A stretch of DNA of 64,000 nucleotides from Rhizobium sp. JAB6. Its GTDB lineage: Bacteria; Pseudomonadota; Alphaproteobacteria; Rhizobiales; Rhizobiaceae. Position numbers and translations under genes: made by a program. The stretch is taken from contig NZ_PYJQ01000007.1 in NCBI RefSeq assembly GCF_003024605.1, positions 124,001-188,000 on the forward strand, written 5' to 3'. Below are positions 47,700 through 56,163 of this stretch, piece by piece. The notes beneath the pieces are model-generated. The model was not told the DNA's origin, made no database searches, and worked only from the letters and a program-made list of their open reading frames with translations. The stretch's first letter is position 1, and every line of letters begins with the position of its first letter.

Positions 47700-48272
47700 A
47701 TGAAACTCTTTCATATTGCATTGGCAGGATTCCTGAGCCTTGCCGCCTGCGCAGGCAGTGCGTTCTCGGCCGCGGCCGCAGATCTTCTGACCATTCAGCT
47801 CAAGGACGGCCCAGTGGTCATCCAGTTGATGCCTGAGGTTGCTCCGAAGCATGTCGCCCAAATCGAAGCGCTGGCGAAGAAGGGTGCTTACGACAACGTC
47901 GTTTTTCATCGCGTCATCGACGGTTTCATGGCCCAGACGGGCGATGTTCAGTACGGTAACGCCTCCAAGGGCTATGATCCGAACAAGGCCGGCACCGGCG
48001 GTTCCGACCTGCCGAACCTTCCGGCCGAATTTTCCAAGGTTCCGTTCACGCGCGGCACCGTCGGTATGGCGCGCGCTCAGGACCCGAACTCTGCCAATTC
48101 GCAATTTTTCATCATGTTCGCCAATGGCGATTTCCTGAACGGCCAGTACACGGTCGTCGGCAAGGTCATCTCCGGCATGGAGCTTGTCGACAAGATCAAG
48201 CGCGGCGAAGGCCAAAACGGCGAAGTGAGCAACCCTGACAAGATGATCAAGGTCACCGTCACCAAGAAGTGA
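47700..48272 (+). CDS. Exported cyclophilin-type peptidyl-prolyl isomerase
   Basis: This cyclophilin, 190 residues, carries an N-terminal export signal (MKLFHIALAGFLSLAACAGSAFSAAAA). LAAC at residues 14-17 could act as a lipobox, otherwise signal peptidase I would cut before DLLTIQL, so it is either a lipoprotein or a soluble periplasmic foldase. The catalytic core is intact: VVFHRVIDGFMAQTGDV, GTVGMARAQDPNSANSQFFI. It lies 29 bp after coaD and is followed by a cytoplasmic paralogue with a nearly identical core, indicating tandem duplication. Confidence 0.93.
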   Translation: MKLFHIALAGFLSLAACAGSAFSAAAADLLTIQLKDGPVVIQLMPEVAPKHVAQIEALAKKGAYDNVVFHRVIDGFMAQTGDVQYGNASKGYDPNKAGTGGSDLPNLPAEFSKVPFTRGTVGMARAQDPNSANSQFFIMFANGDFLNGQYTVVGKVISGMELVDKIKRGEGQNGEVSNPDKMIKVTVTKK

Positions 48273-48386
48273 TTTCACCGGCGTGATCTCAAAAGACGCG
48301 AAGCCGCTGTAGGGTGAGATCAAGCCAAGGCAAGGTGCATGATCCGCGTAGGGCCCTGCACAAACAGAGAGAACAAGGAAACGAAC

Positions 48387-48887
48387 ATGGCTGAGATCAA
48401 GGATCCAGAAAACACCCTCATCCTGGACACCACCAAGGGTCAGGTCGTCATTCAGCTTCTGCCGCAGGTTGCTCCGGAGCATGTCGCTCGCATCAAGGAG
48501 CTTGCGCGCGAAAAGGCCTATGACAACGTTGTTTTCCATCGCGTCATCGATGGTTTCATGGCTCAGACCGGCGACGTCGAGCATGGCAAGGTCGGCGGCA
48601 ACACCGCTCGCGCCGGCACCGGCGGCTCGTCCAAGCCCGACCTGAAGGCTGAATTCTCCGCCACCCCGCACGTTCGCGGCACCTGCTCGATGGCCCGTTC
48701 GCAGAACCCGAACTCGGCCAATTCGCAGTTCTTCATCTGCTTTGCCGATGCTCCCTGGCTGAACAAGCAGTATTCCGTCTGGGGTCAGGTCATCTCCGGC
48801 ATGGAATTCGTCGACCAGATCAAGCGCGGCGAGCCGGTAAAGGATCCGGATTCCATCGTATCTGCGCGGGTTGCTGCCGACGTCTGA
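48387..48887 (+). CDS. Cytoplasmic cyclophilin-type peptidyl-prolyl isomerase
   Basis: This is a leaderless cyclophilin of 166 residues. The ATG at 48387 (MAEIKDPENTLILDT) has AAGGAAA upstream; an extra 16 codons to 48339 are rejected. Core motifs: DNVVFHRVIDGFMAQTGDVE, GTCSMARSQNPNSANSQFF. It is the cytosolic partner of the exported copy 115 bp upstream. A hairpin follows the stop. Confidence 0.95.
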   Translation: MAEIKDPENTLILDTTKGQVVIQLLPQVAPEHVARIKELAREKAYDNVVFHRVIDGFMAQTGDVEHGKVGGNTARAGTGGSSKPDLKAEFSATPHVRGTCSMARSQNPNSANSQFFICFADAPWLNKQYSVWGQVISGMEFVDQIKRGEPVKDPDSIVSARVAADV

Positions 48888-48901
48888 TCGTGATTATTCC
48901 T

Positions 48902-48942
48902 GAAACCCGCCTCTTGCGCCTTCGGCGTGAGGGGCGGGTTTC
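48902..48942 (+). terminator. Hairpin after the second cyclophilin gene
   Basis: GAAACCCGCC pairs with GGCGGGTTTC at the ends of this stretch, with a smaller inner GCC-TTC-GGC stem. The T tract is weak (TTTCGCTTT), so it may only partly stop transcription before queA. Confidence 0.6.
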
Positions 48943-48975
48943 GCTTTGCCTGAATGAACTGTCTGGACCAAGTGA

Positions 48976-50061
48976 ATGCGTGTTGATCTTTTCGATTTCG
49001 ATCTGCCGGAAGAGCGTATCGCGCTCAGGCCCGCCGAGCCGCGCGACAGCGCGCGCCTGCTCGTCGTCGATCCGAACGATGGCGCAAACACGCTGATCGA
49101 CCGTCAGGTGCGCGACCTGCCATCCTTCCTGCGTCCCGGCGACGCCATGGTCTTCAACGATACCAAGGTGATACCGGCGCAGCTGGAAGGCCTTCGTCAC
49201 CGCGAAGGCGCGCCTGGCCAGCAGGTGTCTGCCACCCTCCATATGCGCGCCGCACCCGACCGCTGGAAGGCTTTTGCCAAGCCCGGAAAGCGCATCAAGA
49301 TCGGCGACCGCATCGAGTTCGGTCATGGCGAAAATGTCTGCGTTCTGGGCTCGCTCGATGCGACTGTCGAGGAAAAAGGCGAGGGGGGTGAGATCACCTT
49401 GCGGTTCGATCTTTCCGGTCCGGCACTGGACGAAGCGATCGCCGCCGTAGGGCACATTCCCCTGCCGCCTTATATCGCGGCGAAACGTCCGGAAGACGAG
49501 CGCGATCGCGCCGATTATCAGACGATCTACGCGCGTGAAGAGGGCGCCGTCGCGGCACCCACTGCCGGCCTGCATTTCACGCCAGCTCTATTTGCCGCGC
49601 TCGATGCCATGGGCGTCGAGCGGCATTTCGTGACCCTGCATGTCGGCGCCGGCACCTTTCTGCCGGTCAAGGCCGATGATACTGAAGACCACAAGATGCA
49701 TTTCGAGATAGGCTATGTCGATGCCGGCACCGCCGCAAAACTCAACGCCGTCAGGGCAAGGGGTGGGCGCATCGTTTGCGTCGGTACCACCTCGCTCCGA
49801 TTGATCGAAAGCGCCGCCGCCGCCGATGGCACTATCCAGCCCTGGCAGGGCGCTACCGGCATTTTCATCACCCCCGGCTACCGCTTCAAGGCCGTCGACA
49901 TGCTGATGACCAATTTCCACCTGCCGCGCTCGACCCTGTTCATGCTCGTGTCGGCTTTCGCCGGCCTCGATACGATGCGCGCGGCCTATACCCATGCTAT
50001 CGAGACAGGCTATCGCTTCTATTCCTATGGCGATGGCAGCCTGCTCCATCGGAAAGACTAG
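48976..50061 (+). CDS. queA: S-adenosylmethionine:tRNA ribosyltransferase-isomerase
   Basis: QueA transfers and rearranges the ribosyl part of SAM onto 7-aminomethyl-deazaguanine in tRNA, giving epoxyqueuosine. It has 361 residues. Conserved blocks: [79 protein letters not shown] and ending [12 protein letters not shown]. It lies 6 bp ahead of tgt, which acts earlier in the same queuosine pathway, so the two are co-transcribed. Confidence 0.97.
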   Translation: MRVDLFDFDLPEERIALRPAEPRDSARLLVVDPNDGANTLIDRQVRDLPSFLRPGDAMVFNDTKVIPAQLEGLRHREGAPGQQVSATLHMRAAPDRWKAFAKPGKRIKIGDRIEFGHGENVCVLGSLDATVEEKGEGGEITLRFDLSGPALDEAIAAVGHIPLPPYIAAKRPEDERDRADYQTIYAREEGAVAAPTAGLHFTPALFAALDAMGVERHFVTLHVGAGTFLPVKADDTEDHKMHFEIGYVDAGTAAKLNAVRARGGRIVCVGTTSLRLIESAAAADGTIQPWQGATGIFITPGYRFKAVDMLMTNFHLPRSTLFMLVSAFAGLDTMRAAYTHAIETGYRFYSYGDGSLLHRKD

Positions 50062-50067
50062 AACGAA

Positions 50068-51198
50068 ATGAGCGAGAGCTTTCAGTTTCAATTGAAGAAG
50101 ACCGATGGTGGCGCGCGCCTCGGCGAAGTTTCCATGCCGCGCGGCACGATCCGCACGCCGGCCTTCATGCCCGTCGGCACCGTCGGCACCGTCAAGGCGA
50201 TGTATCTGGACCAAGTGCGCGAAACCGGCGCCGATATCATTCTCGGCAATACCTATCACCTGATGCTGCGCCCGACGGCGGAGCGCGTCGCCCGTCTTGG
50301 CGGTCTGCACCAGCTGATCCGATGGCCGCATCCGATCCTGACCGATTCCGGCGGCTTTCAGGTGATGTCGCTGTCCGGTCTGCGCAAATTGGATGAGCAG
50401 GGCGTCACCTTCAAATCGCATGTCGACGGCAGCCTGCATCACATGTCGCCGGAGCGCTCGATTGAAATCCAGGGCCTGCTCGATTCCGATATCCAGATGC
50501 AGCTCGACGAATGCGTCGCCCTGCCGGCGACGCCCAAAGACATCGAGCGCGCCATGGAAATGTCGCTGCGCTGGGCGGAACGCTGTAAGGTGGCTTTCGG
50601 CAATCAGCCCGGCAAGGCGATGTTCGGCATCGTGCAGGGCGGCGATGTGCCGGAGCTGCGCGTCCGCTCCGCACAGGCGCTAAGCGGCATGGACCTGAAG
50701 GGCTATGCGGTCGGCGGTCTCGCCGTCGGCGAGCCGCAGGACGTCATGCTGCGCATGCTCGAAATCACCTTGCCGGAACTGCCGACGGAGAAGCCGCGCT
50801 ATCTGATGGGTGTCGGCACGCCGGACGATATTCTGAAATCCGTCGCCCGCGGCATCGATATGTTCGACTGCGTGATGCCGACTCGCTCCGGCCGTCATGG
50901 GTTGGCATTTACCCGCCGCGGCAAGGTCAACATCCGCAACGCGCGCCACGCCGAAGATATGCGGCCTCTGGACGAGCAGTCCAATTGCCCGGCCTCGCGG
51001 GACTACTCGCGCGCCTACCTGCACCATCTCGTCCGCGCCAACGAAGCGCTCGGCGGCATGCTGCTGTCCTGGCACAACCTCGCCTATTACCAGGAACTGA
51101 TGCAGGGCATCCGTCAGGCGATCGCCGAAGGCCGCTTTGCCGATTTCATGGCCGAAACGATGGAAAACTGGGCGAGGGGCGATCTCGAGCCGGTTTGA
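50068..51198 (+). CDS. tgt: tRNA-guanine transglycosylase
   Basis: Tgt swaps guanine 34 of certain tRNAs for preQ1. It has 376 residues with a (beta/alpha)8 barrel. Visible active-site parts are [12 protein letters not shown] (Asp93), [17 protein letters not shown] and [14 protein letters not shown] (nucleophile Asp267). The zinc site is unusual: aligned to the bacterial Cys-x-Cys-x2-Cys...His set, the protein has Ser305, Cys307, Ser310 and His336, so two of four ligands are Ser. The rest ([16 protein letters not shown]) is well conserved, so the gene is not decayed. It sits 6 bp behind queA. Confidence 0.95.
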   Translation: MSESFQFQLKKTDGGARLGEVSMPRGTIRTPAFMPVGTVGTVKAMYLDQVRETGADIILGNTYHLMLRPTAERVARLGGLHQLIRWPHPILTDSGGFQVMSLSGLRKLDEQGVTFKSHVDGSLHHMSPERSIEIQGLLDSDIQMQLDECVALPATPKDIERAMEMSLRWAERCKVAFGNQPGKAMFGIVQGGDVPELRVRSAQALSGMDLKGYAVGGLAVGEPQDVMLRMLEITLPELPTEKPRYLMGVGTPDDILKSVARGIDMFDCVMPTRSGRHGLAFTRRGKVNIRNARHAEDMRPLDEQSNCPASRDYSRAYLHHLVRANEALGGMLLSWHNLAYYQELMQGIRQAIAEGRFADFMAETMENWARGDLEPV

Positions 51199-51442
51199 TT
51201 CAGCTATGCTGAGGATGCGCCACTCGATCTTGCTCCTGTGGCGGTTTCGCGCTAACAGAAGCGTGTCGAAAAAGGCAGGGTTGGTTTCGGTAGGCCCAAC
51301 CCCTTCCAGTCTGGAAGTTCTGCTCCTTGCCATTGGTGATGAGAGCCCGCGACGCGGAACTTGACCATTGTGGTCGAGTGTCTCGCGTTGGCGTGGGCCG
51401 GATCGACCGACATGTCTCCGCGGGAAAGCCTTTGGAGCTGTC

Positions 51443-51868
51443 ATGAGACTGAATCACCTGGATCTGCATGTTCCCGATGTCGCCGCGACGCGGGATTTTT
51501 TCGTTTCCGTTTTCGGCCTGACGGAGGTGGAAACGCGCGGCGCAAATGGCCTCGCCATCCTTCGCGACGATGCCGGACTTGAGCTCGTCATCAGCCGGCC
51601 GGTCGAGAAGTTCGGCGGCGCCGATGCTGTCTCCGTCGGTCGCAATACCTATCATATCGGCTTCATTCAGCCCTCTCGGGAAGCGGTCGATCTGCTGTTC
51701 GAACGAGCGAAATCGAGCGGTTGCGAGATCTGGAAACCACCTTCGGCGATACGCGGCAATTGGTCGTTTTATTGTTTTGCACCAGGGCGAATCCTCATCG
51801 AAGTCGGCTGGCGCATGGACCTTGCTTTGTTGGTAAATCATTTATTATCGATTGGCTGCTATCCTTAA
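51443..51868 (+). CDS. VOC (glyoxalase/bleomycin resistance/dioxygenase) family protein
   Basis: This is a small metal-dependent-fold protein of 141 residues. The ATG at 51443 (MRLNHLDLHVPDVAATRDFF) has GGAG five bases upstream; the 25 codons before it are not conserved-looking. The first beta-alpha-beta module carries His in LNHLDLHV, and a second possible metal His is in NTYHIGFI, with Glu in ILIEVGWR. The last 17 residues (MDLALLVNHLLSIGCYP) extend beyond the usual family end and may be recent. Substrate unknown. It is followed by about 250 bp before the cell-wall hydrolase. Confidence 0.85.
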   Translation: MRLNHLDLHVPDVAATRDFFVSVFGLTEVETRGANGLAILRDDAGLELVISRPVEKFGGADAVSVGRNTYHIGFIQPSREAVDLLFERAKSSGCEIWKPPSAIRGNWSFYCFAPGRILIEVGWRMDLALLVNHLLSIGCYP

Positions 51869-52121
51869 CGAACATCGTTTTGAGCCGGGCTGAAACGGGT
51901 TTGCAGCTAGGCAAGCTCCGTTTCGGCCACGTCTCAGAATGAGCCTTGCAACAATAAAGCATTGGGAAAAATAGCGAATCGGAATAAACAGTCCGTCCGC
52001 CTTTGAAAACGTCATTGGCTGATTTGATTGTGTGGCTGCTTGGAATTTTCAAAAAATCCGGCTAAAACGCATTCTCTTGATCGATAAGGGCTGTACTACC
52101 GAAAATAGGAGGCACTTGCCG

Positions 52122-53012
52122 TTGAGGGCGCAACGCAAATTCGGGGCATGTCTTTCGGGGCTGTTGGTTGTCGGTCTGGCCGCTACGAGCTGCACAACGA
52201 CGCAGAAGACAACACCCACCCCCAGCAATACCACCAAACCGATTCGTGGCACGAAAGTAACGTACAATTACACGACGAAAGACAAGGATTGTCTCGAACG
52301 TGCAATGTACTTTGAATCAGAGCGTTCCGACCCGAGCGGTTACATGGCTGTCGGCACGGTCGTGATGAACCGATTGACCTCCGGTGCATATCCGCCCACG
52401 ATCTGCGGCGTCGTTGCACAGGAAAAACAGTTCGCCCCGGGCGTGATGACCAGGGAAGTCAAGGAACAGGCAAAGCCCGATCTTGAAGTCGCCGCTTCCA
52501 GGCTCCTGCGTGGCGAACGGCATCCCCAGGTGAAGGATGCCATGTTCTTTCATACAGAGGGTCTGAGATTCCCTTACGATAATATGCATTATGTCGCCTA
52601 TGCCGGCGGCAACGCATTTTATGAGAAGCGCAGTCGGGATGGCCAGCTTCAGACGCCTGCGCCGCTTCCGGCCTACGAGGTTGCGATGAATTATGTGCCC
52701 ACGCAGGGCGCGCCGCAATCTCCGTTCGTCCTGCCGGAAACGCAGCCGGCGTCCTCGACATCCGCCGTTGCGGCCTTCACACCGGTCTCGAACCCGACCG
52801 TAACCATGCCGCAGAGCGCCATCGTCATCCCGAATGCGGTTCCGATCCCGACACCCGCACCCACGGACATGGCAATTTCAGGACCGCTTCCGAGCGGTGA
52901 GGCTACATATACGAATACGCCTATGCCGGCTTCGACGGTTGTCATTCCGCAGCCACGCCCGGAGTTGGATGGCAACACGCCGGTGGGAAATTCGCTTAGA
53001 ATTCGCGGCTAG
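52122..53012 (+). CDS. Lipoprotein cell-wall hydrolase (SleB/CwlJ-like domain)
   Basis: This is a predicted murein hydrolase of 296 residues. The start is TTG 52122: a perfect AGGAGG (52107-52112) lies nine bases upstream, and the long frame before it is unsupported. The N-terminus GLLVVGLAATSC ends in a lipobox-like Cys24, so the protein is probably an envelope lipoprotein. The PF07486 domain (about 55-190) has CLERAMYFESERSDP, with the presumed catalytic Glu, then AVGTVVMNRLTSGAYP and VVAQEKQFAPG. The last 100 residues are a Pro/Thr/Ser-rich low-complexity tail. Its 3' end is overlapped by the DUF4864 frame from the other strand. Confidence 0.87.
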   Translation: MRAQRKFGACLSGLLVVGLAATSCTTTQKTTPTPSNTTKPIRGTKVTYNYTTKDKDCLERAMYFESERSDPSGYMAVGTVVMNRLTSGAYPPTICGVVAQEKQFAPGVMTREVKEQAKPDLEVAASRLLRGERHPQVKDAMFFHTEGLRFPYDNMHYVAYAGGNAFYEKRSRDGQLQTPAPLPAYEVAMNYVPTQGAPQSPFVLPETQPASSTSAVAAFTPVSNPTVTMPQSAIVIPNAVPIPTPAPTDMAISGPLPSGEATYTNTPMPASTVVIPQPRPELDGNTPVGNSLRIRG

Positions 53013-53507
53013 CAGCACTGGCCCAAACCCTCGATCAGCGCATCTCTCCCAGAGGTGCGCTGTTTTCATTTGGGCCAAGCGATGTTCAGATGCCCTCGCT
53101 TGCGTTTTTGCAAGAATCTGCACGCCGTTGATCTTGTAGCTGCCGTCCGGCTGACGGGTTATCTGATAGATCGCCGTCCAGTCCTTGCCGTCGGTGCCTG
53201 TGATCAGCACTTCCTGATAGACGACGGCACCATTGTCGATCGCCCGGCCCTTGCCGAAGGCATAGTTGCCCGGATGATAGACCGGCCGGTAGTTCTTCCT
53301 TACCATGGCGAAGAAGCTGTCCTTGTCAGGGAAGAGCGCCTTGATGCCGGGTGCCGCGAAGGAATACGCCGTTGCCGCGTCATTGCGTAGAAAGGCCTCG
53401 ATCTGTTGTTCAATGAGGCTCTGAGCCGTCTGCACTGGATCTTCCGCGTAAGCGGCAGGTGCAAAGTAAAAGCAACCGAGAAAAGCGACGATCGAAAAGG
53501 CGCGCAT
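52878..53507 (-). CDS. DUF4864 protein with abnormal C-terminal extension
   Basis: This is an exported small protein. The signal peptide MRAFSIVAFLGCFYFAPAAYA is followed by a DUF4864 domain: SLIEQQIEAFLRNDAATAYSFAAPGIKALFP, NYRPVYHPG, VLITGTDGKDWTAIYQI and QPDGSYKINGVQIL. The recognisable domain ends near residue 130, but the frame runs on for about 75 residues of Arg/Ser-rich sequence (HRRVAIQLRAWLRNDNRRSR) with no domain character, 135 bp of it antisense to the cell-wall hydrolase. This looks like loss of the native stop by mutation or frameshift. Function of the family is unknown. The start ATG 53507 has GGGGA upstream. Confidence 0.75.
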   Translation of the reverse strand: MRAFSIVAFLGCFYFAPAAYAEDPVQTAQSLIEQQIEAFLRNDAATAYSFAAPGIKALFPDKDSFFAMVRKNYRPVYHPGNYAFGKGRAIDNGAVVYQEVLITGTDGKDWTAIYQITRQPDGSYKINGVQILAKTQARASEHRLAQMKTAHLWERCADRGFGPVLLAANSKRISHRRVAIQLRAWLRNDNRRSRHRRIRICSLTARKRS

Positions 53508-53563
53508 GTCCGTCCCCAGCCATATAGGAAAGCTTAGCGCGCTTTGATCGCAGGCAGAAGCGA

Positions 53564-54829
53564 TTACTGCCAGCGGCGGAAGAGAGCACTGGCGTTGACG
53601 CCACCGAAACCGAAGCCGTTGGAGATCGCATAGTTCATCGCCATCGGTCGCGCGGTGCCGCCGACAATATCGATGCCTTCCGCTGCGGGATCCGGATCCT
53701 GCAGATTGCGGGTCGGCGGCGCGATCTGGTCCCGCAATGCCATGATGGTGAAGATCGCCTCCATGCCGCCGGCTGCACCCAGAAGATGGCCGGTCGCCGC
53801 CTTCGTGCCACTGACGGCAATCGCACCCTCGCGGCCGAAGACGGTTTTAATTGCTTCCATCTCTCCGCGGTCACCGACCTGGGTCGATGTCGCATGCGCA
53901 TTCAGGTGCTTGACCTCGGCCGGTGAAATTCGTGCCTGGGCGAGGGCGGCGAGCATGGCCCGGCGTGCTCCGTCGCCATCTTCCGGCCCTGCCGTCATGT
54001 GATAGGCATCGGCGGCAGTGCCATAACCGACAAGCTCGGCAAGCGGCGTTGCGCCGCGGGCAAGTGCATGCTCCAACGTCTCGATGACCAGCATTCCGGC
54101 GCCTTCACCCATGACGAAGCCGTCGCGGCCGCTGTCGAAGGGACGGGAGGCTTCCTCGGGGCGATTGCTGAAACCCGTCGAAAGCGCGCGCGCCGCGGCG
54201 AAGCCGCCAAGACTGACCTTGTCGATGCAGGCTTCGGCGCCGCCGCAGATGGCGACATCGGCCTCTCCGGAACGGATCAGCCGCGCGGCATCGCCGATCG
54301 CCTGCACGCTGGCCGCACAGGCGGTGACCGGCGCACCGAGGGGGCCCTTGAAGCCATAGCGGATACTCACCTGGCCGGCGGCGAGATTGACGAGGAAGGA
54401 AGGGATGGTGAAGGGCGACAAACGCCGCACGCCCTTTGTTTCCGCCGTGCGCACAGCATCGGCGATGGCGGGAAAGCCGCCGACGCCCGATGCGATGATT
54501 GTGGCCGTCCGTTCCAGAGCGCTGATGTCGGTCGGTTGCCAGCCGGCCTGCAGGATTGCCTCCTCGGCGGCCGCCATGGCGAACAGGATGAACCGGTCCA
54601 TCTTTTTCTGATCTTTGACCGGCACATAGCGGTCGGCGTCGAAGCCGGCTTCGAGGTCCTCCGATATATCGGGAACGACGCCGCCGACCTTGGCCGCGAG
54701 ATCGCCCACCATCTCCTCAGGCAGCTGCCGGAGACCGGAGCGGCCCTCGACGAGCCGCTTCCAGCTTGCATTGACACCCACGCCCAGGGGAGAAACCAGT
54801 CCCATGCCGGTGACGACGATACGATCCAT
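53564..54829 (-). CDS. Beta-ketoacyl-ACP synthase, KAS II type
   Basis: This is a condensing enzyme of fatty-acid type, 421 residues. The catalytic triad is complete: Cys171 in PVTACAAS, His312 in HLNAHATST and His348 in KAATGHLLGAAGG, with Lys343. The gatekeeper GFGFGGVNAS is present near the C-terminus. No acpP, fabG or fabD genes are nearby, and it directly follows an HxlR regulator gene with a gap of 17 bp, so it is probably an accessory FabF paralogue under separate control, not the housekeeping copy. Confidence 0.9.
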   Translation of the reverse strand: MDRIVVTGMGLVSPLGVGVNASWKRLVEGRSGLRQLPEEMVGDLAAKVGGVVPDISEDLEAGFDADRYVPVKDQKKMDRFILFAMAAAEEAILQAGWQPTDISALERTATIIASGVGGFPAIADAVRTAETKGVRRLSPFTIPSFLVNLAAGQVSIRYGFKGPLGAPVTACAASVQAIGDAARLIRSGEADVAICGGAEACIDKVSLGGFAAARALSTGFSNRPEEASRPFDSGRDGFVMGEGAGMLVIETLEHALARGATPLAELVGYGTAADAYHMTAGPEDGDGARRAMLAALAQARISPAEVKHLNAHATSTQVGDRGEMEAIKTVFGREGAIAVSGTKAATGHLLGAAGGMEAIFTIMALRDQIAPPTRNLQDPDPAAEGIDIVGGTARPMAMNYAISNGFGFGGVNASALFRRWQ

Positions 54830-54846
54830 GTCTTGCTCCTATTATC

Positions 54847-55353
54847 TCAGGCGTCGAAGCCCAGAAACCATGCTTTCATCTGGGCAATGCGTTCGTGAAC
54901 CGCGTCGTCGGCTGCCGGTCCCGGCACGAGGATCGTGTCTTCGGGCTGGAAGGCGCGGCCGGTGACACGGTCGATAAGCAGCGGGTCGCGATCTTCACCT
55001 GTGTTAGCGTCGGCTAGCCGCACGGCGACTTCTTCGGCGGGCAAGTGCCGATTGCCCCAGGTGAAGAGCGCCATCAGCACAGGGAAGAAATCCCGGCCCT
55101 TGCCGGTCAGGACATATTCGTAGCGGGGCGGCCGCTCCTGATAGAGTCGCCGCTCGAACAGGCCTTCATCGGTCAGATGCTTGAGCCGCCGCGTCAGAAT
55201 ATTGGGTGCAATTCCAAGGCTTTTCTGGAATTCATCGAACCGGCTCAACCCCTGAAGGGCATCACGCAGGATCAGGATGCTCCACCAGTCGCCAACGCTT
55301 TCCAGCGCACGGGCCGCGGGGCATTTGAAGGTGCTGAAGCTCGTTCTTTGCAT
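54847..55353 (-). CDS. HxlR-family transcriptional regulator
   Basis: This is a MarR-like winged-helix regulator of 168 residues from ATG 55353 (a GTG at 55371 would add six). The HxlR hallmark CPAARALESVGDWWSILILRDA is followed by FDEFQKSLGIAPNILTRRLKHL (recognition helix) and EYVLTGKGRDFFPVLMALFTWG. The N-terminal Cys11 is a possible redox switch, as in other HxlR proteins. A 7-bp inverted repeat lies 20 bp upstream, suggesting autoregulation. It is transcribed towards the KAS-II-like gene. Confidence 0.9.
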   Translation of the reverse strand: MQRTSFSTFKCPAARALESVGDWWSILILRDALQGLSRFDEFQKSLGIAPNILTRRLKHLTDEGLFERRLYQERPPRYEYVLTGKGRDFFPVLMALFTWGNRHLPAEEVAVRLADANTGEDRDPLLIDRVTGRAFQPEDTILVPGPAADDAVHERIAQMKAWFLGFDA

Positions 55354-55372
55354 GGACAGGGCAGATAGCACA

Positions 55373-55397
55373 AGTAACTATCATTATGCAAGTTACT
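55373..55397. promoter_or_regulatory. Candidate HxlR operator
   Basis: AGTAACT (55373-55379) and AGTTACT (55391-55397) are exact reverse complements separated by 11 bp, immediately upstream of the hxlR-type start. The half-site spacing of 18 bp suits a winged-helix dimer. Confidence 0.6.
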
Positions 55398-55537
55398 GGC
55401 GCAAAACTGAATTTGCTGGAGCGAATGCGCGATCTGCGAGCGCGAAATCCGATTGTTTTGGAGGGGTTTGCTATAAATTGAAAAAGGCGACCTTTGCATC
55501 AAGGTGTCGATGACCAAGACGAGAGGGTTCCGGACTT

Positions 55538-56128
55538 TCAATAGGGAGGCGCCCTGCGAGCGCGCTGGTGTTTTGCTGCCTCGGTCCACCAGGCGAGATC
55601 GTCGGCAAAACGGGGAAAGGCTTTCGCAAGAGCATCGCCTCCGCTCCCCGTCGGTTTGCCCTCGACGTCCAATGCCGCCGAAATATTGGCGACGGCAAGC
55701 GTGCTTGAGATGACGATCATTCCCATCTCGGAAAGGGTGCCATGCCAGGAGACCGCCGCATGTGCGCCGGAAAGGCGGCCGCCGGAGTAGCTGGCAATCG
55801 CCGCCGGGCGCCAAAACCACTCCTCAAGGTAATGGTCGGTCAGGTTTTTCAGGCCAGGCTGCATGCCCCAATTATATTCGCCGGTAACGAAAACGAAGGC
55901 ATCGGCAGCGCGAATTTTCTCGGCAAGCTGCTCCATTGCCGAGGGCGCGGAACCTTTGGGATATTCCTTGTACATCCGATCGAGCATCGGCAGGCCAACC
56001 GCCTTGGCGTCAATGAGCTCCACATCGTTTCCGCGCTGACGCAGGCTGGTTACGAGATAATTCGCGAGACGGATGCCGGCGCGATCCGATCGGTAGGAAC
56101 CGTAGAGAACGAGAATACTGTCGGTCAT
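55538..56128 (-). CDS. NADPH-dependent FMN reductase family protein
   Basis: This is a flavodoxin-like oxidoreductase of 196 residues. The FMN phosphate loop is LVLYGSYRSDRAGIRLANYL, and the flavin-ring loop VTGEYNWGMQPGLKNLTDHY matches the FMN_red family (azoreductase/chromate-reductase-like). It may reduce FMN or quinones. It lies upstream of the HxlR gene in the same direction, separated by about 140 bp that includes the operator, and HxlR regulators often control such redox enzymes, but the operator is downstream of this gene's end, so that link is weak. Confidence 0.88.
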   Translation of the reverse strand: MTDSILVLYGSYRSDRAGIRLANYLVTSLRQRGNDVELIDAKAVGLPMLDRMYKEYPKGSAPSAMEQLAEKIRAADAFVFVTGEYNWGMQPGLKNLTDHYLEEWFWRPAAIASYSGGRLSGAHAAVSWHGTLSEMGMIVISSTLAVANISAALDVEGKPTGSGGDALAKAFPRFADDLAWWTEAAKHQRARRAPPY

Positions 56129-56163
56129 TGTTGATTATGCCCCCACAGTTTGCGCGGAATACT

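Noticed and set aside
51199..51442. Gap between tgt and the VOC gene as a possible decayed gene or RNA
   Set aside because: No convincing protein similarity in any frame and no strong hairpin; left as unexplained intergenic DNA.
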